Source: Cyrtodaria siliqua
Lineage: Eukaryota; Mollusca; Bivalvia; Adapedonta; Hiatellidae
Assembly (NCBI GenBank): GCA_037043455.1
Contig: JAWPHD010005579.1
Location: 62,001 to 126,000, forward strand
Length of the DNA: 64,000 nt
Reading direction: 5' to 3'
Part shown: positions 31,906-43,568 of the stretch, one piece after another
Layout: each line of letters starts with the position of its first letter
How positions within the stretch are numbered: position 1 is the first letter of the stretch
The notes under the pieces: model-generated
Databases searched by the model: none
Told to the model about the DNA's origin: nothing
The model's input: the letters and a program-made list of their open reading frames with translations, nothing else
Position numbers and translations under genes: made by a program

Positions 31906-33827
31906 ATAATGTTTTTTAATAGCATGATTGTGTCATTTAGTACAAAAGGGTGAATCAACATATTAGGTGGTGTATTTTTAAAACCTTTTAATATATATTT
32001 TAACTGCTGTCACAATAGGTTATGTTTCTATTAATGTTAAATTAACCCATTTTTCCAAGTACGAACCTCAATAACTTGCAGTCTTAATCACAAGTACACA
32101 TGCGCAAACTCTGTACAACATTTGGGGTATCCACACTTTTCAATACATCCTGAAACGGGATTATTGAGCCTGTTCATGTGATGGATATTATGCACCACCC
32201 GTTAAGCAATATAGTAACAGCTATGAACAAAAAATGTAGACAACAAAATGTTAATACTCAGCAAATCATGTGAAATCACAAACACGAACGGATTGACAAT
32301 AGGGCTACCGTCTGGAACGGTAAGTGGCAAACAGGTCGCTGGGAGTTTAAACCAGGTTTTAGGGTGCACCAAACCTCACTTTTAACCTACTGTCATCCCA
32401 AACCTCACTTTTAACCTACTGTCATCCCAATTAAACATCAGACCCTTTATTACGCTACGATACTCTACACCTCTAAGGATCTGACAACACTGCATTGGAG
32501 GTCACGTCAGATTGACCTTACGATTAGCCAATCAGATTTAAGCCTACAAAATAGCTCGATGTAGACTGCTTTACTGCGTATGTCCGTTTCAATCAAACGC
32601 TTTGGAGCAGTCTACGCTCGGTATTGAAAGACGCTCGGTATTGAAAGAGACAATGTCTGTGACTTTTAGCTTATAAAACACAAAACAATTGCGTTGACAA
32701 ACATAACACACCAATCATTATTGATTATTTACTGAAAAAACAACAAGATTGTTTGACGGAATTCAATAGCGGTACAAAAAGCGATGTACCGCTTCCTGGG
32801 GTTGAACCCACGCTAAAATTACACTCGCAGGTAATACTTATAGAACGTCGTAATAGTCCATCTCTATGCCAACTGAGCTAAGCAGTATAGACGTACTAAG
32901 GCATACTATTGAGAAAACCTGATGTCGCAATAATCTCTATAGAATATGTATTTTACAGATATTGTTCCGAATTTTTCAAAAAAACATGACCGCGCCATGA
33001 TTTTCTTCGTATTCTTGAGGAAAAACATGCCATTTAGTGCATTTCTTTGAATTTGTCGTACAATCCACAGCAATAACACGTGATGTTTTTATCTTTTTTA
33101 GGACATAGATCTATGTGTTTTATTTGGATTTTCGTTTATTCAGTTCACTCTAACACCATCTGAAGTGCATATGAAATGCGCGATTTCATTGGATGAATTA
33201 AGTCGATTTTCTTATGAATAGTGATTAGATGAAAGGTAGATCTGACGTGAATTCCAAGTCAGTGTTAGATCCTATAGCGGAGTATATTGGTATGATTTTA
33301 ATAAGACTGATGGGACAGTGTAGATAAATAAATACCCGCCAGGTTATAATCTCTAAAGTCCAGACAGCATTGATATGCACCATAAGTATAACTAATAGAT
33401 GATCATGTATATATGAATATGAAAACAAACAAAAGCCTAGAAAGCCACAAGGCAAGAGCATAAATACGGTTAGTTCTCCCCTATGAAATACTCATTGGAT
33501 GGCTCTATTGTTTCTTTCTCATAACTACAAAAGAACATTATACAAAACAAATATTGCCATTTTATTTCATATGGGGCTAATATTTCTTTAAATGGCGAAC
33601 ACCAAGACTGACATTTGTTTAAAACTTTTCTAATATATTTTATCGATAAAATCTCATAAATGTTCCATAAAACAACAAGTATAATTACACTCAGTATGTA
33701 AAATAAAATACGCGAATAACTTATTTCCTAACTAGGGCTATTTTAAACGTGGCGGTAAACAATTGCAAGGCATTGCAACGTGAGCGTTATATGTTTATAT
33801 CGCAAATTTGAACCGCGTGACTTGTTG
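31906..33827. other. Gene-poor stretch with short tandem duplications
   Basis: It holds AAACCTCACTTTTAACC plus TACTGTCATCCC repeated twice (32372-32429), GACGCTCGGTATTGAAAG in two adjacent copies (32614-32647) and the tRNA-like block at 32798-32881. No gene is recognised. Confidence 0.5.
32798..32881 (-). mobile_element. tRNA-like block with A and B boxes (SINE head or tRNA relic)
   Basis: On the minus strand TTAGCTCAGTTGG (A box, 32869-32881) is followed about 60 bp later by GGGTTCAACCCC (B box, 32798-32809). Arms that would pair into an acceptor stem are not evident. The A-to-B distance exceeds that of an ordinary intron-less tRNA. I therefore prefer a tRNA-derived SINE head. Confidence 0.55.
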
Positions 33828-34397
33828 AAAGGACAAGGTATGATAAGGGGGTATTTTGGCCCCCAATATATTCAAAATGCAACAAAATAATATTTACATA
33901 TAATCTGCTGTGCATATTGAAGTAAATTGATCATATTCTATCTTCAAAAGATATTTTTATTTATTTTATTTATCTAGAAGATTTAATAGGGTCTCAAAAA
34001 ACGGTATTTTTGGTAATTTTGTTATATTTTGTAGATTTTGGAACTTTCTGGGCAAGATTTTGATCCTAAAAATATAGAGCGCGCCTCCGAGCACACACAG
34101 TTTTTTGGCTAATGATGCATCAAGTACGTGTTTCAACAAAAAAACAGCTGTGCTCGAGGGTGCGCTCTGTATTTCCAAGACCAAAAACTGATCGAAAACT
34201 GCTGAAAATGAACAAAAATTTCATTTTTTGAAAGAAAAGGCCTTATTTGTGAAGCTCTTAAACTCATTTAGAGCCTTCAAACGTACTTGTAATGAGTTTT
34301 AATATTGTATTTGTAGCTAAATTAGATATTCAAAACTTGTGCATTAAAACTTTCAATATTGGGGGCCAATTTTGTCCCTTATCATACCTAGTCCTTT
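33828..34397. mobile_element. 570-bp MITE with ~43-bp terminal inverted repeats
   Basis: AAAGGACAAGGTATGATAAG...TTGGCCCCCAATAT at 33828 matches, inverted, AATATTGGGGGCCAA...CTTATCATACCTAGTCCTTT ending 34397. Inside, CGCGCCTCCGAGCACAC and GTGCTCGAGGGTGCGC are an imperfect inner inverted pair. No coding capacity. Confidence 0.85.
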
Positions 34398-35924
34398 ATA
34401 ATTATTAATTATTGCGTTTTATTATAGGAAACTGTTAACATAACCATTAACAAATATATTTGAACTTTTTTTTTTAATTGGGCATTTGATAGCTTTATAT
34501 ATTTTTTAAACACATTTAGCCGCAAAGCCTGATGTACCCCGTTTAATGTGTTGAAAAATCACAATGTTAATGGGTTGATACTTTTGAGTTTTGTCGATTA
34601 TAGACTTAAATATTTAAATTGAAGTGAAGTGCAGTTAATTAGTTGCATGCATCTATTGCCACTCTGTTTCGCTGTGATTTTGGCATTAGTAAATTCGCCG
34701 CTACAATCGATATCTGGTAATTTTTGACTGCACGCAATATACATCAGGTTGTGTCATATATACGTGTGACTCCATTTGAAACAACGGCTTATATATCGGC
34801 CATTTATAAAACCATTATAATTATGAAGTAATTAAGATGTATAATTTAGGATAATATTTAATACACATTTGTTACAATAAATGATCGCTATATTTGGATT
34901 AAAGGAGATTTATTCAAGTTCAGTTAAAATGAATATACCTATGTACAGCTATTCAAGTTCAGTTAACATGAATATAACTATGTACAGCTGATCCATTGGC
35001 CTAGCTAGCTTTTCATGAGCCCCGTTAGATTTTTCAAAACATTGGTTGATAGTTTGTTTTATTATTTGTTTTACTTTGAGGCTTTTAAAGTTATATCAAG
35101 ATCTGGTTGAACTGTTGAATAATTCAACGCGTCATTGTGAATTCAGTAGGGGAGCAGCCTTGATATTTTCCTACATCTATTAAATATTTGGTAACGCATG
35201 GCAACGAAAAGTAGTACGTCATCTTTCGGCAAAGTCAAAAAAAAAATGTCCGCCATTTTGGATTTTTTAAAAGACATAATTTGGAAGATTGTGACAATTT
35301 TTGATGATGAAATTTCAGTTCCGCTTTAAGTTTCGTAATTTTCGGCTGTACCGACTTTTTTTTGAAGCTTTACTGGGTGATAAATGCAGACCCGCCTTGT
35401 AAAATGTTAAAGCGAGGGGCAATAACTCTAAGAGACGACATTTTTAGAATACGTTTGAAATGGCAACAATCATGTGTTTTTTGTTAAATAAGATACGAGG
35501 ATTTAGCTCACATATTACATGAATAATGCTGCATGTCACGAAAAGCATGTTATTTCTTCTATCAAAAGTACACGCAAATTCGAGTTGTTCGACTCTGTAC
35601 TGTATTTTTGACTGGACTGTCCTGGCAAGAACTGCAGGCGCGTATTCGTTGGAGCGGGTAGTATTGGGCCCCCTCCCATATGTGGAATGTGTACGTAACA
35701 ATCGCTACTGTTCAACATGGGAGTTGGGGAGAGTAGTGGGGAGGGCATCTGAGCTGAGATTTAAAAGGCAGCACCCCATACCCTTCCCAACCCCCTACCC
35801 CAATTAAAATTATGAAAATATGTTTTAAAAGCTCTTGCAAGCATACATTTGTAAACATATTCAGATAATAGATTTGTTGCTGTATTTTTGACTAGACTGT
35901 CCAGTGTCTAATTGTCATCCGCAA
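34398..35924. other. Gene-poor stretch
   Basis: It contains a 39-bp direct duplication (ATTCAAGTTCAGTTAA...TATGTACAGCT, 34913-34989) and AAAGCCTGATGTACCCC (34525-34541), shared with 3472. A phrase TGTATTTTTGACT(G/A)GACTGTCC occurs at 35601 and 35881. No recognised gene. Confidence 0.5.
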
Positions 35925-36220
35925 CTTGGCGCAGTCAGTAGCGCAGCGGATTTGTAACCGGAGGTGGTTCCTCTGAATTTTGTCGGTGTGTTCTTTGGCA
36001 AACACGTTCCCTTGGCCTCGTCCGTCGGTTGGGGACGTAAACCGGTCGGTCCCGCGTATAGGTCTATCCTCCGAGCATGTTAAAGAACCATAGGAATCTA
36101 TTCGATAATAAGAGTAGGGCACTGTTCCCGGATTCCTATGTATCCTTCCCCTCTCCCTGGGGCGGCTCTTAATAACTTGTACTGTGTTGATGAGCCGTTA
36201 AACAACATTCAATTCATCTG
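35925..36220 (+). mobile_element. SINE copy (CCTCGTCCGTCGG family), fullest copy
   Basis: It starts with a tRNA-like head (CTTGGCGCAGTCAGTAGCGC, 35932). It then shares CCTCGTCCGTCGGTTGGGG, ACGTAAACCGG, GTTAAAGAACCA, CCCCTCTCCCTGGGGCGGCTC and GCCGTTAAACAACATTCAATTC with the copies at 7857 and (minus) 38604. Confidence 0.75.
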
Positions 36221-36519
36221 CAACTGCACTCAGCACTGTCATATGCTGTAGCTGTCCCATGCTAATATCATGAATCAACCGTGGAATATATCACCCACAC
36301 ATAAAAGGGTTTGAGGGGATCTTACTGGTATTAGTTTGAATATAGACCATTTGATACCTAAGATGAATTTTCTATCAGACAGAAACACTGTCGTAATACT
36401 TATTCAACGATTCTGATAGTATCGAAGGAAAGAAAAGAAGGCCATTTTTTTTACTTTATATTTTTAAAGTTGAATGGTGTTTTATGTCATTATAGCACAT
36501 TTTAGGCCATATTTCTTGG

Positions 36520-36625
36520 GTAGAACCAATACTGTATACTTTCTGCAATCCATAAAAATCGACACTTTCTCACCTACAAGTTCAGCTCCCAGTGGGAATT
36601 GAACCCGCAGCGGTGAGAGGTGAAA
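36520..36625 (-). mobile_element. SINE fragment related to 31640-31905
   Basis: The minus strand reads CTCTCACCGCTGCGGGTTC then AATTCCC (B-box-like) and, further on, GGTTCTACCCAAG. This is the same order as in the better-preserved SINE at 31640. It is diverged. Confidence 0.5.
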
Positions 36626-37113
36626 AAGAGAATGTATACAAATATAAAAAGGGCAACCGAACATCTCCATAACTCAATTTGTCCCTGGGACACGAATGAC
36701 CGCACTAAAAACAATCCGTGGAAAATTGTACAATGCAAGAATATATATTCATAAATAAAGTTTAGTTTAATGCAAAATCAATATGCACCTCTTGACATCA
36801 TAGATAAACATCTGACATGTAAAGTTTCGAAACAATTGGTTAAAAACTGTGGAAGGATATAGACGCACAGATGACTAACACCATATGCCGCCTCACCATT
36901 CGATGGTAAACAATAAACATTTAAGGTACATATTAATGTCTTAAATATTATCTTTCATGACTAAGTAAAAAATTTGTAACAAGTCAGATATCGAAGTGAA
37001 TTATTTATTTGATTTAAAACATTTTATTTCAGATATTTACATCAAAACATCCCAAATATAAAGGGTATTACATAAAAAATTAAATTGCATCATGCAATAA
37101 TTTTATTTAATTA

Positions 37114-37276
37114 TTAAAGAGACACTCAGCATTTTTTAAGTATTTATCAAGCATTAAAATTAGCCCCTCGATTAATCAAGAATTGATTTTCACTTTACAC
37201 CTGCTTGCATATATTCAAATAATAAGTTATAACATTTTGGAGTTTAAAAAAAAAAGATTGCAGCATGTCCCTTTAA
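37114..37276. mobile_element. Short MITE of the AAAGGGACAC family
   Basis: TTAAAGAGACACTCAGCA on the left and TGCAGCATGTCCCTTTAA on the right are inverted. They match the tips of the elements at 10194 and 45819. Confidence 0.65.
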
Positions 37277-38017
37277 TATGGGCACCTCTCAGCCTGTATT
37301 GTTTATATGGTGCAAGTCATTTTCAACAAATGTGGGGTTATATATATTATATATACATGTATCTGTTTTTGTTTTTTTTTGGTGGCGGCAGACCACCCAC
37401 TTTTCTGGGTAGAACCAGTAATATACACCTCCCGCTATCTGTTATTCCACAAACTTTATAATCCAATAAAATTCAGAAAAATCATAACAATCAAATAAAG
37501 TAATTGGGCATGGTCGGTCAGATTAACAGAAACACATTTATATTTTCGTATTAGCCCTTATTTTGAGCCTCTCCAATGAACTGCCTCTCCAATGAACTGT
37601 CAAGTTAATGTCGCCATCGATCCACCTCTGTCAACAGTCAGACATGCATGTTGATATGATATTGTGCTGAACTGGTGATCCTGGGAATTTCGAAATTAGT
37701 GGGTCCAAATAACCTTATTCCCTCAAGTCACAAATGTTACTAGACATATTTTTCTTGAAGTGCTAGTACTATCCGCTGATTCATGATTTAAAAAAATAAA
37801 ATAATAATATTGTACACCGTCGCATTATTCTATTCTTGTTCGTTTAAGTATTTCTGATTCGGTTGATAATGTTGTAAACATTTAATATAATATATATGTA
37901 ACTAGACACTTGTTTCAATAAAATCCTCCCATATTTTGTGATTTCAGTAGTTTCCCAGCGTTTCAGGACATCAAGGACTCTGAAAATAAAAATAATACAG
38001 ATTCTGTATAAACATAC
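37277..38017. other. AT-rich stretch, nothing recognised
   Basis: TGGGTAGAACCAGTAATATACACCTCC (37407-37433) weakly recalls the SINE at 36520. The overlapping frames at 37183-37498 are not recognised. Confidence 0.4.
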
Positions 38018-38603
38018 ATATTTTTGTTTCAACTTAAATAGGTAACAAGTTGGTGAGTTGAAATAGATGAATAAAAGTGACTATAGAACTTTTTTTTATA
38101 AGAATGTAAACTGAACAGAACATGGTGGGAACAAAAACTATATTAACTTCTAATTTTACTTTAATTTTTTCAACACGATCACTGGTGGTTTCAAATGAGG
38201 GACCAAAATATGGGTATCGTCGGTTACTTTTCTTACCAGTTTTTTGTGTTAAAAGAAAACCTGTTGAATTTATTTTTTTGTTATTCATTTTTTTACAAAA
38301 AATTGGGTTGGATGGTCTGAGATCCGAAAAAAAACACCAAAAAAACTCTGGCCTAAGTTGGATCAACAACACATTATATGTCATTTAGAGCCGCCCTTGA
38401 GAGAGGGGAAGGGCACATAGGAAAATTAAAAAATGATACATATTTTGTTTACCGTAACCAGATTTCGTTTCAACTTAAATAGTTTACAAGTTGTAGAATT
38501 GAAATATGTTGATGAATAGTGATTTTAGAAAAAAAAATTACATGTAAGATGAATTAAAAAACATATAGTTTCGACTAATCAACACATTACCGGTATACCT
38601 TAT
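38018..38603. repeat. Imperfect direct duplication ending in SINE tips
   Basis: TTTCAACTTAAATAGGTAAC...GATGAATA recurs from about 38467 (TTTCAACTTAAATAGTTTAC). Each copy is followed by AACACATTA then TTAGAGCCGCCC, the 3' tip of the SINE family. This indicates duplication of a segment adjoining a SINE. Confidence 0.6.
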
Positions 38604-38765
38604 TTAGAGCCGCCCCAGAGAGAGGGGAAGGAGGACACATATGATAGGAATTTGAGAACCTGCCTTATTCTTACTAGTGAATATATTTCTATGGTTCTTT
38701 ATCGTGCTCGAAGGATAGACCGCCAGTTTCAATCCCAATCCAACAAACGAGGCTGAGGAACAAAC
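38604..38765 (-). mobile_element. SINE copy (CCTCGTCCGTCGG family), reverse and partial
   Basis: GAGCCGCCCCAGAGAGAGGGG at the left end is the reverse complement of the 3' region of the copies at 7857 and 35925. GGTTCTTTATCGTGCTCGAAGG matches the inverted GTTAAAGAACC and CCGAGCATG segment. It ends near AACGAGGCTGAGG. Confidence 0.6.
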
Positions 38766-39954
38766 AAGGCTGAGGGAAGGTGTATTGCCTGTGGTGCATG
38801 TGTGACTTGAACCCGAAAGCTCCAGATTGCCATCGTCCGCCATGCTATTGATGGGCCATGCCAGCACATTATGTTAAGTCAGGGTCCTGGTTAAGTTTAA
38901 TATTTTAGATGTAACTCAAGGATGTTTTTATTTTGTTCGTTTCATTTTACATCCGTACTATGGACAATATGACCTATTTATGTGTCGATGTGCTGTAAAA
39001 CACCATTCATTCATTTTTTATTTTTAGTATAAGAAGTCTGAAAGTATAAGAAGTCTGAAACTAAGTGCAGGTGCACAATGCCACATATTTTTCAACTTTC
39101 TTAATGCTATCAATTCCAGCTTTCCATAATAGTTTCCTTAAAACACAACTGGAATTGAATGTGGTGCTTTCTGGATACTGCATGAAAATATTACTTGTTC
39201 ATGAATGCCACCATAAATTTTGAAGCTTACATTTTTATCAATCATTCATCACTCATGAATGTGTTCTAAAAATGATCAGAATTAAGTTAATATATATGAA
39301 CCACCACCATTTCATATGTTTCAATGTTAAACACTTGTCCTACACTACAGTAATTAAAAGTGTATTTACTTACACAAATCCCTACACAGGCTACAGACAA
39401 TCCATGCCATGACCCATTTCATTTGCTTGGTGTGTTTCACTTTCCATATTAATTCTCCGACATAGATGATAGATCTATTTGTTTGTAGTTTGTAAATTGA
39501 TGGTAAAATGAATGCTGTATCTTTTGTGTGACGAAAGTTATGGAACATTTAATACACATCACTTATACATACTGAGGCATTTTCGTCCTGAGTGTTTTCA
39601 GGTATGTTAATTGTTACTTTTTTTAAATGCCTGTTTCTCTTTAAGTACTTGTCGAAGATCTTTGAAATTTGTCACACATTACCAGTTATATATGTGCATT
39701 ACAAGATTCAGAATTTAAGCATGGTAGATGAAAAGGCTAACGTGTTAAATTAATTTAATGATAAATGGACATTAAATGGAAGGGCAGTCTACTGAAATAA
39801 CGTTTTTGGATGATCAATATTTCCACTAAACATTGTACCAAATTATACAATAATGTGTTGTATATGAAATTTAAACACTGAAGGACTAGGATTTGTAAAA
39901 ATTTATGAAAACATATTAATACTATGAGAATAATTACGACATTTAAAAGATATA
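38766..39954. other. AT-rich stretch without a recognised gene
   Basis: Only small features: AAGTATAAGAAGTCTG in two tandem copies (about 39027-39058) and a weak SINE-tail resemblance near 38975-39010. Confidence 0.45.
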
Positions 39955-40505
39955 ATAACATTTCCGTAAACAAAATGAAGAAAATCAGTTATATCTGCTA
40001 AAATTAAGGGATATGCATTCACTCATATCTGGTTTGCAGCAAGACCTTTCCGAATTCTCGAAAATCATTTTCAAGGATTATGGGCGAATAACAACAGATG
40101 GCGTACAAGAAAATTTAAAAGCATAGAATTATTCAAATAATTTTTAAAACGTTTTGTAAAAAGGACATTTTCAGAGATGTCAGTATCCAAAAGGTGTGGT
40201 AGGGGGAGGTAATTCAGGGGTATAAATAACCGGATTTTTTCATTTTTGTTGTGGAATTTAAGAGAGCGAACCCAGTAGTACTATAAATACACTACTTTAT
40301 CTCAGTGTAATATCCAGTTCAAAGGATCTATGCCTAGTGACAGAACTTTTTGAAGCACCCTCGTATAACATTTCCGTAAACAAAATGAAGAAAATCAGTG
40401 TTATTTCTGCTAAAATTAAGGGATATGCATTCACTCATATTTGGTTTGCAGCAAGACCTTTCCGAATTCTCGACAATCATTTTCATGAATTGTGGGCGAA
40501 TGGCC
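39955..40505 (+). repeat. Direct repeat pair (~140 bp) with ~270-bp spacer
   Basis: TATAACATTTCCGTAAACAA...CCTTTCCGAATTCTCG...TGGGCGAATA at 39951-40092 recurs at 40365-40502 with few differences. One copy lies within a frame (IWFAARPFRILDNHFHELWA), but no family is recognised. Confidence 0.75.
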
Positions 40506-40625
40506 TAAATTTGGCATATCGGACCGCATTTCGAATACGGGATTGGCTCATTTCTCGAGAGCTTTATTGTAGGGTAATTTTGTGCATATTGCGGGCCAAA
40601 AATGCGTATATATATGATAGGACTT
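40505..40625 (+). repeat. Dispersed repeat, copy 1 (second copy at 42276-42395)
   Basis: It shares TATCGGACCGCATTT, TTCTCGAGAGCTT and TGTGCATATTGCGGGCCAAA followed by AATGCGTATATATATGATAG with 42276-42395. Confidence 0.8.
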
Positions 40626-40835
40626 ATTACATACCTTACTATAAATAGTAACACATTTTAGTATAAAAACAATGATTATCAGTCCTGTTTCTAAATCCAT
40701 AATCGGCACACTGTGCCTTTATGGATTATGGAAAATCGGCACAGTAGCAACAGACTGTCCGCACGCGAAGACTTCAACGTCATCAAGCAATACAAAGACG
40801 TCATTTTGGCGCGCTATGGCTGAGGAGCGGACGTT

Positions 40836-41395
40836 GAATTTTCTAGTCTCGATCATCCAGACCTCTCGCGAGACTTCTCTCAAAGAAGTCCAAACGATGG
40901 TCTGGACTCACTGTTCTTTAAAATTTTTGACATCAAAACGAGGTGTGTACAAAAAAAAATCACCGGCCTCTGATTGGTCAACTTCAGTTTGTTATGGAAA
41001 TCCGTGGGAATCACCCCCTACGTCACGACGGCGTCAAAAAATACGTGACGTTACGCGCAATGTTGTGCTATAAAATTACTCCAAACACACGATTAATGCC
41101 AAAAATTAAATTTTAAACATCATTTTGTAAGATTATATTATGTTTTTAGAGAAACTACAATAAAACGAAGTTTATTGTATATTTAATAAGGAAGTACACA
41201 CATCCCATTGGAACTAATGTTGCGCGTAATTCAACGTGCACTTTGATGTTGCAATCAAAATGACGTCACGTCGCAGTCAGTTTTGACGGTTGGCGCCGTC
41301 TATCGGTCAACATTTTTAAAGAACAGTGAGTCCAGACGCTCGCTAGCGCTCGCAGTCAGCTTGAGTGTGTCTGGATGATAGAGACTATGAATTTT
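40836..41395. mobile_element. 560-bp element with ~100-bp terminal inverted repeats
   Basis: GAATTTTCTAGTCTCGATCATCCAGAC at the left is matched, inverted, by the right end GTCTGGATGATAGAGACTATGAATTTTC. Further in, GTCTGGACTCACTGTTCTTTAAA pairs with TTTAAAGAACAGTGAGTCCAGAC. The interior is relatively rich in CpG and ACGTCA words. No ORF of note. Confidence 0.85.
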
Positions 41396-41424
41396 CACGA
41401 CCAGTAAACGTTTGAGGTTGAATT

Positions 41425-41475
41425 GAATTGAATTGGATTTTATAGTCGCACCAACAGCTAAGGATCATTGGGATT
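41425..41475 (-). mobile_element. SINE 3' tail, reverse
   Basis: The minus strand reads CTTAGCTGTTGGTGCGACTA then TAAAATCCAATTC, the same 3' end as the SINE at 31640-31905. Its right flank is a GAATT repeat. Confidence 0.6.
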
Positions 41476-41599
41476 TTATATAAAAAAAAATTAAAGGGTA
41501 TTAAACTGTTAGATTTACCGAATTAATTTATAAAATAAAAATAGCGAAAATGAATGAACGAAAACAACAGGACATGTAGTTTAACTTAAATTTATTGTT

Positions 41600-42086
41600 T
41601 GTAGTTTATTCTCTCTTTTGCTTTTTCAATTCGTCTATTCCATTCCTATTTCAATTTCTTTATTTCCCTTTATTGTCTTGCTGTTTCAGAGCATTTCTTT
41701 TGGCTGTCAGTACGTCCCTTGAATGCTGAAGCTCCTTATCTAAAGGTACCTCTTCTCGATGATGATGACCTGGACTGATTTCATTGAGTCTGCTGGTATT
41801 CAATTTTGTCGGACTATAGATTCTACTCAGAATAAAACTTCCAATATAGACCGTCCAACTCCTTAGTTACTCTGGTCGAGCGAAACCACTCCGTGAAAAA
41901 ATGTAAAGCCAGAATTAGTCTGTTTTTCTGTATATCTAGTTACATTCCTCGCTTTGCCGACAAAAATCCTATGTCAGTTTCAATTACTTCATGATGCCTT
42001 CCCTCAATAATTTGTCCATCTAAGTACAATAAGTAAAATAATAAGCTGTTAGTCACTGCCGCTAACGTCCTCTCGTCGGCTTCCAT
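41600..42086 (-). pseudogene. Unrecognised ORF relic
   Basis: From ATG at 42086 the minus strand is open for 48 codons. It has SLLFYLLYLDGQIIEGRHHE and VIETDIGFLSAKRG, followed by TAA. Beyond it, other frames keep protein-like stretches (TEWFRSTRVTKELDGLYWKF and, near the end, DKELQHSRDVLTAKRNALKQ). The alternation suggests one decayed gene with several frameshifts or lost introns. I do not recognise the family; a mobile-element protein is likely given the surroundings. Confidence 0.35.
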
Positions 42087-42275
42087 TTTAACGCTTATTT
42101 AAATGATGTCAGTTTCGTTAGTTGACGTCACTTCGGTTACGTCATGTCATTGACGAGTTTAACTTCAAAGTTATGGTCTAAAAAAAAAAGCGTACTGTAA
42201 AACAAACAATCACCATTAACCGTAACGGTCAGGTGAGGTGACCGGGCCAATATGGATATGCATTTTCGGCCCAGT

Positions 42276-42395
42276 CACATGACCTAAAGTTGGTGTATCG
42301 GACCGCATTTATGATATGGCTCAATTCTCGAGAGCTTATTGTCGGGTAATTCTGTGCATATTGCGGGCCAAAAATGCGTATATATATGATAGATA
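42276..42395 (+). repeat. Dispersed repeat, copy 2 (first copy at 40505-40625)
   Basis: Same landmarks as 40505-40625, with small deletions. Confidence 0.8.
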
Positions 42396-43124
42396 TATTT
42401 AATTGGATAATAGATAGAATCCGTGTCGTACCGTACATCTTTTGTGTAACAGTTACCACAAATAAAGGTGTAATGTAATCAACATTATTAAAAAAAATCC
42501 GACATGGAGTCAATTACTTGACCAAGAAATTAATGACATTAAATAACGTAAAAATTCAAATAAAGACGAGTTTGTATTCTTGCTTTATAAGCAAAGTGCT
42601 TCTATTCACACAAGGAAATAAATACTGAATGTATACATACGTAATATTTTGTTTATGAGGAAAAGTGTCTTTTAAAGTAGAAAAGCTCGCCCCAATCTTG
42701 TTTTATTCATGAAGATAAAGTACTGAAATACATATTTAAGATTTCTTCAGCATCTCAGCATACAAGTAGCATATAAAAGTAGAACAGAACGTGAAGCATT
42801 CAAAGAAAGCCACACCAAAAAGAGGTATTTATAACAACTACTGCATAAAATAAATATGTTATATTAAAAAGTATATATTTAAAGGTAAAGTGATATATTA
42901 CAACCATAGCAGGATTGACAATAATAGGCCTACTACCTTGACATTATCACAGGTACTGTTTTCGTAGACTTTCCAAAGCATCTCTCATGGTACTCTTGAA
43001 GAAAAATAGTATTTAAACATTTTAAACATGTATTAAACACACTTTAAACTGTCTGAATAAGATTTATCTTCAAGACTTCCAAAGGAGACCCTATGGCGTA
43101 TGATTCATAGAAATGAACACTGGT
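42396..43124. other. Intergenic stretch downstream of the P450 gene
   Basis: AT-rich, with no gene recognised. The P450 transcript probably ends near 43125, about 20 bp past its polyadenylation signal. Confidence 0.5.
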
Positions 43125-43144
43125 AGACCTACAACAAACAGAGG

Positions 43145-43150
43145 TTTATT
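43145..43150 (-). terminator. Polyadenylation signal AATAAA of the P450 gene
   Basis: AATAAA on the minus strand lies 72-77 bp beyond the stop codon at 43222-43224. This is a reasonable place for a short 3' UTR. Confidence 0.6.
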
Positions 43151-43221
43151 TATATAGTATATGTGTGTTGTATCCATTTTAAGGTTTCTATATGTATAGT
43201 ATATGCTTGTTAAATCCAATG

Positions 43222-43568
43222 TTAAACCCTTTTTTCAATCACTACTTTGTACGGCTTTGGCATCATCCCAAACATGCCTCCGATGGGCGTCAAGTCTACA
43301 ACAGTTCCTGGCTCAATGCTCCACTTAAATCTTTGCATCAAGCTCGCAAATATCAAGTGTAACTCGGGTTTGGCCACAAATTCTCCCAAACACACTCTCT
43401 TTCCCGCAGAAAATGGGAGCCAGCTCGGAGGTTTGGGCCCCAGTTTGCCATTTTCGTCAAGGTAGCGTTCTGGTATGAACTGGTCAACATTTTCCCAGGC
43501 CTCGGGGTCATGATGCAGAGCCCAGTGGTTGATGGCTACGTTGGTACCCTTGGGGATCTGATAACCAC
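43222..43568 (-). CDS. P450 last exon (heme-binding loop)
   Basis: The acceptor TTCTTCTCACCAG is followed by GT that completes a Ser codon from the previous exon. The exon reads GYQIPKGTNVAINHWALHHD, then a PERF-like FIPERYLDENG. The heme loop FSAGKRVCLGE follows, with all consensus positions (F-G-R-C-G) present. The segment after the Cys (EFVAKPELHLIF) has Pro where Met, Thr or Ala is usual. It ends EKRV and TAA. Length is 347 bp. Confidence 0.96.

Noticed and set aside
31666..31953. 95-residue Arg/Pro-rich protein
   Set aside because: The frame covers a tRNA-derived SINE.
32798..32881. Functional tRNA gene
   Set aside because: A and B boxes are present, but no acceptor stem and the box distance is too great; it is more likely a SINE head.
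35536..35807. Frames on both strands over a somewhat GC-richer patch
   Set aside because: They overlap each other on opposite strands, show no motif, and end in simple CCC-rich sequence.
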